A DNA stretch of 64,000 nucleotides from Voacanga thouarsii (Eukaryota > Streptophyta > Magnoliopsida > Gentianales > Apocynaceae), in contig JANUWF010002022.1 in assembly GCA_026120185.1 (NCBI GenBank), positions 496,001 through 560,000 of the forward strand. The letters are read 5' to 3'. The notes beneath the pieces are model-generated. The model was not told where the DNA came from and ran no database searches. It saw only the letters and a list, made by a program, of their open reading frames with translations. This document shows, piece after piece, positions 37,104 to 48,836 of this stretch; position 1 is the stretch's first letter, and each line of letters opens with the position of its first letter. Position numbers and translations under genes: made by a program.

Positions 37104-39404
37104 AGTAACACCCCACTACCTAGGCCCAACAGGGCTGGGGATGTCGCCCCATCCAAAGCACAATGGGTCTTTATAATTAGGATACACAACAAAAATAAAT
37201 AATATTTTAAGATTTAGAACTTATAACAACCCAAAAATTCAAGAATAAATCCGAAATACAAATTGTTCACTCTCAACTCCCAAAGCATTACATAAATTAA
37301 ATAACAGAATATCTTCCAAGGCAGGAAACAACTAACAACTCATCCTCATAACAGGATCGACCTGAAATCATGGTAAAAAGTGTAATGAGATAAAAATCCC
37401 AGTAAGTCCGTGTGTGCTTTGAGTATCCAGTGAAAACAGTTCATGAATGCAAGGTATAAGAACTTCATAAGAAAAGTACTGGCAAGCAATAAACAATATT
37501 AAAAGTCAAGAGTGGCATTTTGGCTTTTTCAACCATACATGAACAATCAAATCAACCACTTAAAGGGCGGCCATGGGTTACCACACGTTGGGCCCCATAA
37601 CCATACAACGGTCAGAATGCCACACTTTGTGCAGACTGACAAAAGGTAGGTGATTGGTCTACCGGGTAAGCTAGTACTTCTTCTCTACACCCAAACAAAA
37701 CTGGTTGTCCACTTCGGCAACACATAATCCACATGATTGAAACCTGCTAGCTCGGACCGGTATGATTAAGTAGTATTGACGTTTCTCTAAGTTGAGTTAA
37801 TCTTCTGGAGATGGCCTCCTGCCAGAAGACTCACTCTTGCTTTTCAAAACTAGTACTACCAGTCTACCCTTATTGAGTACTCAACATTTGATTGTCCCAC
37901 TTGGGAGAAAACTGATAAAATTTAGCTTTGCTTGAAAATGGCAATAAAAGTTTCTAAAGTCCATGTAAAAATCTGTTTTAGAAATAGTTTGGTGTTTGAG
38001 TAAAACTGCCTGAAGATTTTCAAATAATTAGTTTGATTGAAACAAGAAAGGAAACAATCCTTGATTGCCTTTACCAAATTAGTACTTACATACTTGTGTT
38101 GAGCTTGCCATGGTAACCTTTTACAACAAACAGGTTTTATGTAGAAGTTTACCTGATCCTTTGCTTGAGATAAAATAAATATCTCCAAAAGCTGACCGAA
38201 CCCTGCCTGGGGTAAACTCAAGCCATAATTAAACTCAAGCCAAAATTTACTTCCATAAGTAATCCTAGCTTAACTTATTACAATCATGACCCTAGTGTCC
38301 CAAACTTTAAGGCTAGATAATAAATAAAAGGGTTTATAAAATAAATCTAGCTTGATATTAAAATAACTAGGGTTTGTGAAATAGTTACTAATAAATTGTA
38401 GGTTTAAATCTTGTTATAAATAAATTAGGATTTATTTGATAAGGGATCCTAGGTCCTAGATGATATTATTTAAAATAATAATTTATAATAACTAATGGTT
38501 AGAAAATAAAATTAATAATAAGTAAATTTTAATATATTTTGATTAAAAGGGAATAAATAAATTTTATTAGTATTTATGAATATATAACTTACAAGATTGA
38601 TATTTTACCTATCATGATTATTTATAAGAATAGGCTTTATTTAATAATATTATTATATATAATATTTTTATACTTTAATTTTAATAAAAGATATAATTTA
38701 TTTGGTTAAAATATCATTATTTCATATGACAGTCCAAATCCACATTTTTCTAGGGTTTTCGAAATCACTAGAAGGAACTATCGCATTAATTTTTATTGAT
38801 GAAGTCAAAATGGCTAACTTAAATAGCTTAGGGACAACAAGGTGATGATCATAATTCCTATTGCTAACCATAATCATGAACATATACTCTACACCAATCA
38901 ACAAAACATCCAAATCATGAATAAAAGCATAGATCCAAATCTACCAACACATGATCCAAACTCCACTAAACATAATCATATTCATGGCCTCAACAAGAAT
39001 ACAAGAACATAAAACCCTATTCACCAAAGGTGACATGATCTCTAACATGCTCAATCATTCATACTACTCACGACATGAAGACATGCATCAAACATTAAAA
39101 ACACCATAAAGTTCAACCAAGACAAATCATCTCATGCATCAATCCCAACTCTATCATATAAACACATTCATTCTCATGCTTCAATCTCAACTCCATCACA
39201 AAACACATGCTCAAACTTTAATCATAATCCATCCTTTTCCAATAACATCCTAAAGACATGAGTTTAGAAACTAAAGAGAAGGTTGAAGAGGCTTACTTGA
39301 ATGATGACTACCTTGAAGATGTTTCAAGAGAATCCTCACGCTTGGTAGGCTTGATTTGTCCAAGGAGAAAGACGAAAAATGGCCATGGTTGGAGTAACCA
39401 TTCG

Positions 39405-39405
<1 letters not shown>

Positions 39406-39449
<44 letters not shown>
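39406..39449. repeat. (GA)n microsatellite in G1 3' LTR
   Basis: This 44-bp GA dinucleotide run follows a conserved accattcggct stretch. The partner LTR has about 50 bp at the same place (51148-51197). Confidence 0.95.
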
Positions 39450-39452
<3 letters not shown>

Positions 39453-41043
39453 TTTATTAATATATATTCATTAAGATCGAAGATGGAAGAAGATAGAGTT
39501 AATTGTTCATGCTTATCTTGAAGGTGTTCTTGAGCTCTCAAGAAAATTCTGGTTTTTGTTCCAAAAGTGGAACTTTGATTTCAGCGTTTGATGTTAAAAA
39601 TTGCAGAAATGGATTCAAGAGGATGACTAGGTGTGATATGGAGTTATTGGAGAAGATTGGAGAGGTTTTGAGTGGTCTTAGGCGTGAGAATGGTGGTAGT
39701 TGTTCTTGGTGTTCTTGAAGGTTTAGAGAGAATGGAGAGAATGGGAGAAAGGCTGGCCGATTCTGCTTGGAATGAGTGGCTGAATGGATTGGAGAGTTTT
39801 GGTAATTGGATTTTCAGATTTGGAAAAAAAAGGAAAGTTGGTTGTTTGAAATTCAAAAGGGGTGATTTAGGGAATAAATTATTGTAGAAAATATGGTAAG
39901 AAGATCTTGATTGATAGAGATCTTTTGGAATCTTCAATGGCCGACTGAGTTGTTGGAATTCTACTGAGATGAATGTTGGTTGAATGAGCCTTAGGGTGGC
40001 CGAAGTATGGTGTACAATGGTGAGGGAATTTTCTGGACGTTTTAGGCTTAATCCATGGAAGTTTGCTGGAATTTTGGACTTCAATTGATGGCTTTATTGT
40101 AGTGATTGATGGAGAGATTTTAGGAGCAGCCATGGAGCTTTTTCGTGTAGGACAATGATGAGGAAGATGTAGTTTAGTTCATGGCTAACCAAGGTGGGTT
40201 TTACAGAAAAATGGGATGAGTTTTGGACAAGGGTGATGAAGAAACAAAAATGGAATTTTCTGGTTGGTTTTTTCGCAAGCCTTGCTGGAAATTCTGTGTA
40301 GATTTTTCTGCCATACTTCTGCCAATTTACAGAAGGTTTGAAGAGGTTTTGGATGGTCCTTTAAGGCTGGTTTCTAGCCTTCTTTATGGAGGAAAGACAA
40401 GGTTGAATTGCTGGTTGAAAAGCTGGAAGAAACAGCTTGGTTCTTGGTTCACCAAGCTGTGAAAACTGCCCTGGAATTTTCCTGGTTTGCACAGTTTTTT
40501 GAGCAGTCCGATTTTGGCTGAAATTTTCAGTCTTTAAGATAAGGGAATTGGTTATTGTTCTGGCAGTATTTGAGAGGGAAAGATGGCTGAAGATTTTGAC
40601 AATTGAATTAATTAAAAAGCTGGAAAAAATTCCAGATTATTACATGAAGAAGATGAACACACATAGGTTGGAGTTTGAAGGTTCAACTATGGAGATTAAT
40701 TCTCTTGGGAACCTTCCATAACTCTTCCCCATTTTCGGTCAACAAGATATCTTCACATAGACATTTTTGAAACCTCAATATCACAGCACCTTGCTGGAAT
40801 TTTTTGGCTTAAATAAATTGAACAACCTAATTGGTTAAGAATTAAGGAAAGTTAGAGATCAAAAAGGGTATGAATCCCTTAGAAATTTTTGTAAGGCACA
40901 AGAGTAGGATTAGGACATTCCTTTCATGTCTCCCCTTGGACAACACTTCTACTCCCCCCTAAGGCATGCAAGGGCCGAAATATAGCCCACCTAATAAAAA
41001 TAAAATTGAATCATGCTAAAACTCAAATGATGGAATTTGAACT

Positions 41044-41109
41044 CAAGACCTCAAGAATTAATTCCAAAACTCTAACCACTAAACCACAACAACTCTTGTT
41101 CTTATTTTC
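41044..41109 (-). other. tRNA-like box A/box B segment in LTR
   Basis: On the minus strand TTTAGTGGTTAGAGTTTTG (box A-like) is followed by GAGTTCAAATTCC (box B-like). It is nearly identical in the partner LTR at 54595-54660. Confidence 0.58.
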
Positions 41110-41338
41110 TCTCCCAAATATTTTTCCTATTTAATCCTCAAGCTATCTCCCTATTTCCACCTCAAGCAAAATTACCATTTTGCCCTTCTTACTCAATAAG
41201 CACATTTAAGCCTTCTAGACTATAAATCACATATCCAAAGCACATAAAATCATACAAAAATATATTTTTGCATGCAAGAAAATATGATATACATCCCGAC
41301 CCCCTTACTCTAGGGTTGGTTTTAATTGGGGTTTCACA

Positions 41339-41350
41339 TCCTCCCCTCCT
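41339..41350 (-). promoter_or_regulatory. Polypurine tract of G1
   Basis: On the minus strand AGGAGGGGAGGA immediately precedes the LTR start TGTGAAACCCC. It would prime plus-strand DNA synthesis. Confidence 0.9.
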
Positions 41351-41384
41351 TAGGAGAATTTTGTCCCGAAATTCAGGCATATCT

Positions 41385-42065
41385 CTATCTCAGATCGGGA
41401 TACTTCCGCTTTACCCACTCCTCTGATTCTCATGTGGCATCTCTCGTGCCATGATGCTCCCACTAAACTTTTACCATTGGTATCTGCTTGTTCCGGAGAT
41501 TCTTGATACTGCGGTCCAATATTTGCACAGGTTTCTCCACATAGCTCGGATCGGGTTGCAACGGCCTATTATTCAGATTATGACCGGGATTGGCATTGTA
41601 CTTCTTCAGCTGTGACATATGAAACATGTCATGAATTCCCGTCAATCCATCTGGCAAGTCTAATCGGTATGCTACCGGTCCAATCATTTCCTTTATCGGG
41701 AACGGTCCCAAATTCATCGGATTCAGCTTTCCACCATTCAGATGCTTCAAGATTCCTCTATTTGGCATCAATCTCAGAAATACACGATCTCTTACTTGAA
41801 ACTCCAACTCTCTCCGCCTATTGTTTGCATAGCTCTTTTGTTGGCTCTGAGCTGCCTTCAACCTTTCCCTGATTAACTTTATTTTGTCCAACATTTTCTG
41901 AACATAGACTTCTTCAGTTTTGTTTACGTGACCATCTTCTGACCAACTCCAGTGTAGCGGTACCTGACACTTGCGTCCATACAGGACCTCATACAGAGCC
42001 ATCCCAATTGAAGCTTGATAACTATTATTATACGACAACTTTGCATACGACACACATTCGATCAA
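41385..42065 (-). pseudogene. G1 integrase C-terminal part and chromodomain
   Basis: The frame reads ASIGMALYEVLYGRKCQ (end of the integrase core), a helical linker, then FPIKEMIGPVAYRLDLPDGL and VFHMSQLKKY-type sequence (HDMFHMSQLKKYN). The chromodomain follows: PVQILDRSIKNLRNKQIP, WEHHGTRDAT, ESEEWVKRKYP. Two nonsense codons lie in the chromodomain (TAG at 41463-41465, and TGA where Trp is expected after DAT). Chromodomains of this type steer integration toward histone marks of heterochromatin in related elements. A frameshift separates it from the N-terminal part upstream. Confidence 0.9.
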
Positions 42066-42181
42066 CTTTTATCCAAAATCTAGAACACAGGCTCTCAGCA
42101 TATCCTCTAATATATGTATAACCCTTTCTGATTACTTATTGGTCTGTGGATGCGCCGTCGTACTGAACTTCAGACTTGACC

Positions 42182-42679
42182 TCATTGATTCTTGAAATTT
42201 GCCCTAAAATCGAGACGTAGACCTTGGGTCTCGGTCAGACACAATACTTGCGGCACTCCATGAAGACGGACTATTTCTCGCACATTAGTCTGAGCCAGCT
42301 TCTCCATGGAATCTCTCACATTCACCGGTATGAAATGGGTTGATTTGGTCAGTTGATCCACTACCACCCATATGGCGTCCTTCTGGGTCCTTGACATAGG
42401 AAGTCCGGTGACAAAATCTAGGGTCACTTCCTCCCACTTCCATTCAAGTACTGGCAATAGTTGTAACAGTCCCGCTAACTTCTTGTGCTTCGCTTTGACC
42501 TTTTGACAGGTGAGACATGTCAAGACATACTTAACCACATCCCGCTTCATTCTGGGCCACCAATAGGCCATTTTCAGATCTTGGTACATTTTGACTTCCC
42601 CCGGATGAATAGCGTACTTGCTCTTATGCACCTCTTCCAAAATTTTGTCCTTCAATTGCTGCTCTCCGGGCACATACAA
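42182..42679 (-). pseudogene. G1 integrase N-terminal part and core
   Basis: The frame starts at LYVPGEQQLKD-like sequence and includes the zinc-binding HHCC region (H in SKYAIHPGEVK, cysteines in CLTCQKVK) and the core start WEEVTLDFVTGLP with the first catalytic Asp. It ends at a frameshift soon after VREIVRLHGVPQ. The second catalytic Asp region lies in a shifted frame. It is joined to RT-RNase H upstream through a frameshift near 42690. Confidence 0.9.
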
Positions 42680-42888
42680 CCGATCCCTAAAGTATAAAAC
42701 TTCTGCCTCGTCTTGTCAGAATTCACTGCCTTTCCGTTTAAGTTCCTTATCCTTGAAAAGCTAAAATTCTGTGCTACTTTATTGAGCTTCAACAATTTCC
42801 CACCTTAAATCCAGTGACAACTTAGGTTGCTAACAACAATTCTCTTCTCTTGCACTTCCACTCTTCTATCCAACACATCCTAAACTAC

Positions 42889-44844
42889 TTAAATCTTCTG
42901 CACTCTCAATCTGGCCATACCAACTTTTCTGGTCAGGGCATCAGCTACAACGTTGGCCTTCCTAGGATGGTAGTTGATTGGACAACGATACTCTTCCAAG
43001 AATTCCATCCATCTTTGCTGTCTCAAATTCAAATCCTTCTGAGTGAAGATGTACTTCAAGCTCTTGTGGTCGGTGAACACTTCATATTCAGCTCTGTACA
43101 GGTAGTGTCGCCATTTCTTTAGAGCGAACACGATGGCTGCTAGCTCCAGATCATGCGTAAGGTAGTTGACTTCATAAGGTCTTAACTTTCGAGAAGCACA
43201 AGCGATCACTTTCCGGTCTTGCATCAATACTGCCCCCAATCCTTCCTTCGAGGCATCGGTATACAACACATAAGGTTTATCTCCCTCTGGTAGACTCAAT
43301 ACTAGTGTTGTCATTAATCTTCGCTTTAGCTCTTGGAAGCTCTTTTCACATTTCTCGCTCCAAACGAATGGAACATCTTTTCTTAGCAGTCGGGTTATAA
43401 GTGATGCAAGCGTTGAAAATCCTTTGATGAACCTCCTATAATAACTAGCCAATCCCAAGAAGCTTCGAATCTCGATGATGTTCTCCGGTTGCTTCCAGTC
43501 TGACACTGCTTCAACTTTTGTTGGGTCTACCTTGATCCCCTCCTTGGTTATCACGTGGCCAAGAAATGCAACACTATCCAGCAAGAACTCACACTTGCTA
43601 AACTTAGTGAAAAGCTTGTGCTCCCGAAGCTTCTCCAATACGAGCTTCAGATGTTCTGCATGCTTCTCCAGACTTTTGGAATAAATTAGGATGTCATCGA
43701 TGAAGACCACCACGAACTTGTCCAAATAGGGTCAGAACACTCGATGCATCAAATCCATGAATACTGCTGGAGCATTGGTCACCCCGAACGGTATTACCAC
43801 GAACTCATAATGTCCATATTTGGTGTTGAAGGTCATCTTGAGGATATCCTCCTCTTTTATCCGCACTTCATAGTACCCTTGCCGCAGGTCCAATTTGGAG
43901 TAGCAACTGGATCCTTGTAACTAGTCGAATATCTCATCAATCAGTGGTAGAGGATACTTACTCTTGGTCGTCAGATTGTTCAAACCCCGATAGTCGATAC
44001 ACAGCCTCAGAGTCTCATCATTCTTCTTCACAAACAGTACGAGTGCTCCCCAGGGCGACGTACTAGGTTTGATGTAGCCTTGCTTTACTAACTCTTCTAA
44101 CTACTCCTTTAGCTCTTTTAGCTGTACTGGTGCCATCCGATACGAGGTTTGAGATACTGGTTCCGCTCCCGAAACTAGGTCAATGGTGAATTCAAATTCT
44201 CGGCCGGGAGGTAGGGAAGTAAGCTCCGTTGGGAACATATTGGGAAAGTCCTTCACTACCTCGGTGTCCTCCAGGGTGCATTGGTCCTTTGGTTTGTTTA
44301 TCACATAAGCTAGGTACCCTTGACATCCTTGCTTCAGCAATTTTTGGGCCTTAGCCCCCGCTATCAAATACTTCAATTCCTTTACTCTCTTGCCATTGAA
44401 TTCCAACACATCACAACCCGGTCTAATGAACTGGACTGGTTTATTCTTACAGTCTACCCTAGCCCCATGCTTTGCTAGCCAATCCATTCCCAATATCAAA
44501 TCATAATCCTTAATATCCAATACTATCAGATCCCCTTCCAAGCTTTCTCTCCCCACATCAATTTTACAATTCCGCACATACTGATCCGCTTGCACCATCT
44601 TTCCCAGAGGTGTACTTACTAATAGGGTAAAAGGTAACTTTACTCCATCCCAACCCAAATGACATGCACAGATCTTGTTTAAATAGGAATGAGTAGAGCC
44701 AGGATCTATCAATGTATTAACGGAACGTCCTTAAATAGTAAACGTACCTTCCATTACTGCTGCATCGGTTCCAACCGCCTATCTGTTGAGAGCGAATACC
44801 TTGGCTTTCACTTGAGGCTTTGGTGCTCCACTCCCGGATGCTCC
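42889..44844 (-). pseudogene. G1 protease, reverse transcriptase and RNase H
   Basis: One frame covers all three enzymes. Protease has IDPGSTHSY (family DSGSTH) and DYDLILGMDWLAKHGA. RT follows with the connection MAPVQLKEL and the catalytic [14 protein letters not shown] near 43690-43715. The thumb reads [15 protein letters not shown]. RNase H has [13 protein letters not shown], then [17 protein letters not shown] and FTDHKSL, carrying the expected acidic residues, and ends [11 protein letters not shown]. In-frame stops are TAA 44731-44733, TAG 44779-44781, TAG 44101-44103, TAG 43921-43923 and TGA 43732-43734. There is no frameshift, so the amino acid sequence remains readable throughout. 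Confidence 0.93.
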
Positions 44845-45933
44845 TATGGCATTAGCTCTATTGGGTCCCGGATTCTGAGCCAGATTTTCTTGCCTAACTC
44901 GGTGCAGTTTAGGACAGGCATTCCGTAAGTGGTTTGGGTCGCCGCAGTGATAATATTTTCGTTTACCTCATTTGGACCAACAGTTCTTCTCGGTGTGGCC
45001 TCTTTCCCCACACTATCGGCATAACGGAAGGTTCTGCGCAGGTCCAACCGGTGTTGTCTGGGCTTGCTTTCTCCAATTCTGCCGCTACTGGTTGGCAGGG
45101 CGCTTGTTGGATTGTTGTCCCTGCAAGTGTCCTTGAGGTTGCCTTGGCGGTTGGAAAGGCCTCGACACCATTCTATTGCAGCCCTTATTTTCTGTTCGGG
45201 TAGCCGCGTCTACGGCCCCTGAATAGGTCGTTGGTGGAGAAGGTGCCAACGCCCTCCTCAATTCCTGCCTTAATCCCTTGACAAACTGCCACGTCCTATT
45301 CTGCTCAGTGTCCACTAGTCTCTTGCAGTACTTCGATAGCTGGGTGAATCGAGCTACGTAATGGGCCACCGTCATGCCTCCCTGCTTTAAATTCTGGAAC
45401 TCGTCCTCCCGCTTTTCCACTTTCCACAGGGGAATATATTCAGTTTTGAAGGCTTCAACAAAGTTGGACCACGTCCATTCCTGATCAACCATCTCCCAGT
45501 TGTCCTAAACCCGCTGCCACCATGCCCAAGCTGGGCCCCTTAAACGGAATGTAGCAAACTTAACCATTCGCTCCTCAGTGTACTAGAGCGTGGCAAATAT
45601 ATCTTCCATCTGCTCGATCCATTGCTCGGCTTTCTGATCTTGCTCAGCTTTGCCCAAGAAGACGGGTGGCTAAAACTTCAAAAATTGCTCCAATGCCTCA
45701 TCTTCTCCCTTAGGGTTCCTCCGCTCAGTCAGGGTCCGCAGAATCTCTGCCAGCTTACTGAATGCTTGCCCTATCGTCACATCAACTGGTGCTTTGGATC
45801 CCATTCCCATATCTGGTTCACTCTCATTACCCTGGTTGGGTGATTGCATCTGGGTTGTCTCAACTTCTGATGTCACATGACCTGCTTTCGAAATCTTCTT
45901 GCTTAACGAAGCTACATGACGCTTGGGTGCCTT
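44845..45933 (-). pseudogene. G1 gag
   Basis: This frame is continuous with protease-RT downstream. The start codon at 45931-45933 is AAG where B and A have ATG (APKRHVASL follows). Visible parts are VTIGQAFSKLAEILRTL, PPVFLGKAEQ, FRLRGPAWAWW, WSNFVEAFKTEYIP, LKQGGMTVAHYVARF and RTWQFVKGLR. Two CCHC-type knuckles follow, CGERGHTEKNC and YHCGDPNHLRNAC, the second lacking its first Cys. Stops are TAG 45670-45672, TAG 45583-45585, TAG 45505-45507, TAG 45085-45087, TAG 45013-45015 and TGA 44968-44970. Gag would form the particle and bind RNA. Confidence 0.9.
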
Positions 45934-46205
45934 TCTAAACCATACCCAAATGATACGTTTATGTATTTAATGATTAAATCATTTTAGTTGAGCATGCAAT
46001 CATAGTTAGATATAAGTAAAAGGAAATCAGATGCAAGTTTTTATCTAAATAATTGCTCATAAATTTTCTTTCAATCTTATCATACTCAAGTACTCTTATT
46101 TGCATAAACTTGGAATTTAAATAGAAAACAGAAGTGAAACTCCTTAACATAAAAGTTTGTGAAAAATAATAAATAAATATCCTGATCGAAATAACTCTCA
46201 GCCCT
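45934..46205 (-). other. G1 leader between acidic ORF and gag
   Basis: Short AT-rich non-coding stretch of about 270 bp. The equivalent interval in A is about 575 bp. No gene or site is recognised. Confidence 0.6.
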
Positions 46206-46411
46206 CTAGTCCTCATCAGAATCATCAAAATCAACCTCATACAACCATTTTCCAGAGTTCTTAGAAAAGTCTATCCCAACCCCACTGGCAAACCCCTCCA
46301 ATGGCTCCTTCCCGAGTCACCTAGAACTCTCCCTGGGTTCAACCTGACTGGGTGGAGGAATGAAAGAAGGCCTAAGTGAGGATTCATAATCTATCTCCCC
46401 CGGGTCATCAC

Positions 46412-48477
46412 TGTTGGGAATATGCCCTCTTAGACTAGTTTTTCTGGTGTAAATATCGAATATTTTAATAAAAGAATTTATTTTTCAGAAATCATTTGTA
46501 AATTTATTTTCTTTATTTGTGCACATTTACATTTGGAACAGACCCATTGTGTTTAAATAAGTGATCCATGTGAATAGAGGTCTTTCACAGTAAGGTATGA
46601 ATCATGGGTTATTTAAACATATAAACAGTTGTTCTTAACTGATTGATGAGAATGGGAATCTCATCATGTTTAGGTTATTATGTTATGAATTCCAAAAGGG
46701 GAATGGCTTACCTTTAGCCAGTGAGTAGTCCACTCACTTTATGATATAAACGTATTTCGAATACGTAGAATAGGACCTGTAGTAGTGATTTCTAAAAGTA
46801 CTATATGGGTGAAACCTAGACTACTACCGCTACAACGTGGACTAGTACTCTATGACTTGAGTATGAGTTGGTGGTTTGGCAAAGCTGGAAGCATATACTT
46901 TGATATGCTATAGTTGAGGTTCTATAGTAGGGCCAATATACTTGCATGTTGGGTATGTGTGACTAGTTAGTTAAGATAGACTTGTATAAGATAGTTTCTA
47001 CACTATATCGCCCCTTGTGGTTGTCTGAATAATCTAAATATCCAGGCTTGGGAAACATGACTTGGATGTTTGCTTTAGGGTAGCTTCCTTGGAAAGCGGA
47101 AATACTCCAGGAAGTTGTGGATCATTGGACTAGAGGCCTAAGGATGGTAGATGTCATTTAGAGGAGTGTTAGTACACTTCTTCCTCTCTAATTGTACGGC
47201 GATGTGTAGAGGGGTATTTTAGTCATTTTAACTGTAGGGCAAAGACTTTGCTAATGCAGCATTGTCATTGGGATCAATATTTCATTATGGTGATATTAGG
47301 AAATATTTAAAATGTAAAATACGTCTATTTATATAGTAGGGGTATTTTGGTTATTTTAGTAGCCAAGGCGATGTGTCTTTTTGGTCCTCGGAATAGCCCG
47401 TAAGTCCTAATTAATTTTTGAGTTTGAGAAAGTGATCTCAGTTGAGAGAGTTTTGTTTTATTCGGGAAGTTTAATTTATTATTGGACTAGAATAAAATAA
47501 ATGGAGAGAAAATTATTATCTGGTTTAATTGGTTAATTAATTATTTAGGGCCAAAGTCCAGTTTGAATAATTAAAAAATTAACCGGGACTTAAACTGGAT
47601 GAAAAATAATTATTACTTAATTATTTATTGGGTTATTTATTTAATGAAATCCCAAGAAATAAATAATTAAAGTTTAAATTATTTTTTGGTTCATTTAGGT
47701 TAATTAATTATTTATTGGGTTATTTATTTAATCCCAAGGAAAATAATTAATGTTTATTATTTTGAAATTTTCAGGTTCAAGAAAAATAATAAATATTATT
47801 TTGGCCCAATAGCCTGGATCGTAGGATTTTTCCGGACACAGTTCGGAAGAGTTTAGAGTGAAGCTAAAATTTTATTTTGTAAATAATATTCGAGTATTAA
47901 ATCTCGGGAATATTATTTTTGTCAAAATAATTATTTTTGATTTCATGACTCTTGGCTTTCTGTGTGGAAAAAATAAAATAAAAGAAAAAGAAAAAAATAA
48001 TATTCTTTTGTTTCTCCTTCTCTTGTGTTTTTTCCTCTCCTGGCTTTTGGTTTTGAAACCAAATGAAGCCAACCGAGAGGACATTTGTGTCTCTTGGTTT
48101 TCTGGCTTCTGGGTTTGGTTCATGAAGCCACTGCCTATAAATACCAACAGAGGAAGTGAAGGAAAAACATTCTCTGAGAAGCTCTTCTTCTACCCATTTT
48201 TGTTGCTCACCAAACAGAGATTAGGTTGGGTATATTCTATGAACTAAAAGGCTTGGCATTGCACCGGGGGTGAGAAGTTAACACAGGAGGCTTCACTACA
48301 CGGTGGAAGAAGGAAGCTGTGTTTTTTAGCTTCAATCCAATCTTCTTCATTCTTTATGTTTTAAGGCTCCAAGAGGTATGTTCTTAAGCCTCCATGCTGT
48401 TGCCATGACATATTTAATGATATTTCCTCCATTTTTGTTCATATATGCATGCTCTCTGTCCACTGTCATGATCTTCA
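46412..48477 (+). mobile_element. Solo LTR, third family (Copia-like), copy 2
   Basis: This 2066-bp LTR begins TGTTGGGAATATGCCCTC and ends CATGATCTTCA, flanked by a perfect target duplication atcac (46407-46411 and 48478-48482). It sits in the G1 acidic leader ORF. Relative to G1 it lies in the opposite orientation. No internal region is present. The frame at 47858-48247 is an LTR frame without recognisable domains. Confidence 0.94.
48135..48142 (+). promoter_or_regulatory. TATA box of solo LTR copy 2
   Basis: TATAAATA about 1.7 kb into the LTR, at the place where the U3/R boundary would be expected in LTRs of this type. Transcription from it is inferred, not shown. Confidence 0.5.
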
Positions 48478-48824
48478 ATCACTAGCTGCTGATAAATCCA
48501 CTACGGGATTAGGAGGGTGGGGAACATACTCCACGTCGATCTCCTCATCTTTACTGTTAGAACTCAATTCTATCACTGGTATTGGGGGTGGCTCATTGAT
48601 CGGGACTTCATCATCACTGCTATCTTCCAAAGGAATAACTGGCTGAGGAGCAGGCTAAGGTACTGTAAGGTCTTCTAGGTAGATAGGGATAAGAGGATGC
48701 CATTGCTGTCCCTTCCTCGCAGTTCTAAGCATTTTAACCATCCTACAGCATAAATAAGATAGGTTAGATAAAGATTGAACTTAAATAAATAGAACATATA
48801 CTATCAACATTTGCCTAAACCTAA

Positions 48825-48836
48825 GCTCTGATACCA
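48825..48836 (-). promoter_or_regulatory. Primer binding site of G1
   Basis: The minus strand reads TGGTATCAGAGC, a perfect match to the initiator-Met tRNA complement, two bases inside the LTR boundary at 48839. Confidence 0.94.

Larger units (their letters stand above)
37104..41338 (-). repeat. G1 3' LTR
   Basis: This 4235-bp LTR pairs with 48839-54902. In plus-strand reading it begins agtaacaccccac, where the first base should be t, and ends GGGGTTTCACA. It contains a (GA)n run at 39406-39449, a tRNA-like segment at 41044-41109 and several short open frames that are shadows of AT-poor LTR sequence rather than genes. Confidence 0.94.
46206..48741 (-). pseudogene. G1 acidic leader ORF, split by a solo LTR
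   Basis: Opens at ATG 48741 (MVKMLRTARK), about 84 nt after the primer binding site, and ends at TAG 46206-46208. Omitting the solo LTR and one target duplication leaves 465 nt, exactly 155 codons in one frame. Recognisable pieces are PIPVIELSSNSKDEEIDVEY, VVDLSAASD and, beyond the insertion, DPGEIDYESS and the acidic end VDFDDSDED. There are two internal stops, a TAG (codon 29) and a TGA. Motif, position and acidic character match the A and B leader ORFs. No known domain is recognised. Confidence 0.68.

Noticed and set aside
47858..48247. 129-residue frame in third-family solo LTR copy 2
   Set aside because: Overlaps the LTR promoter region and is not preserved in the other two copies.
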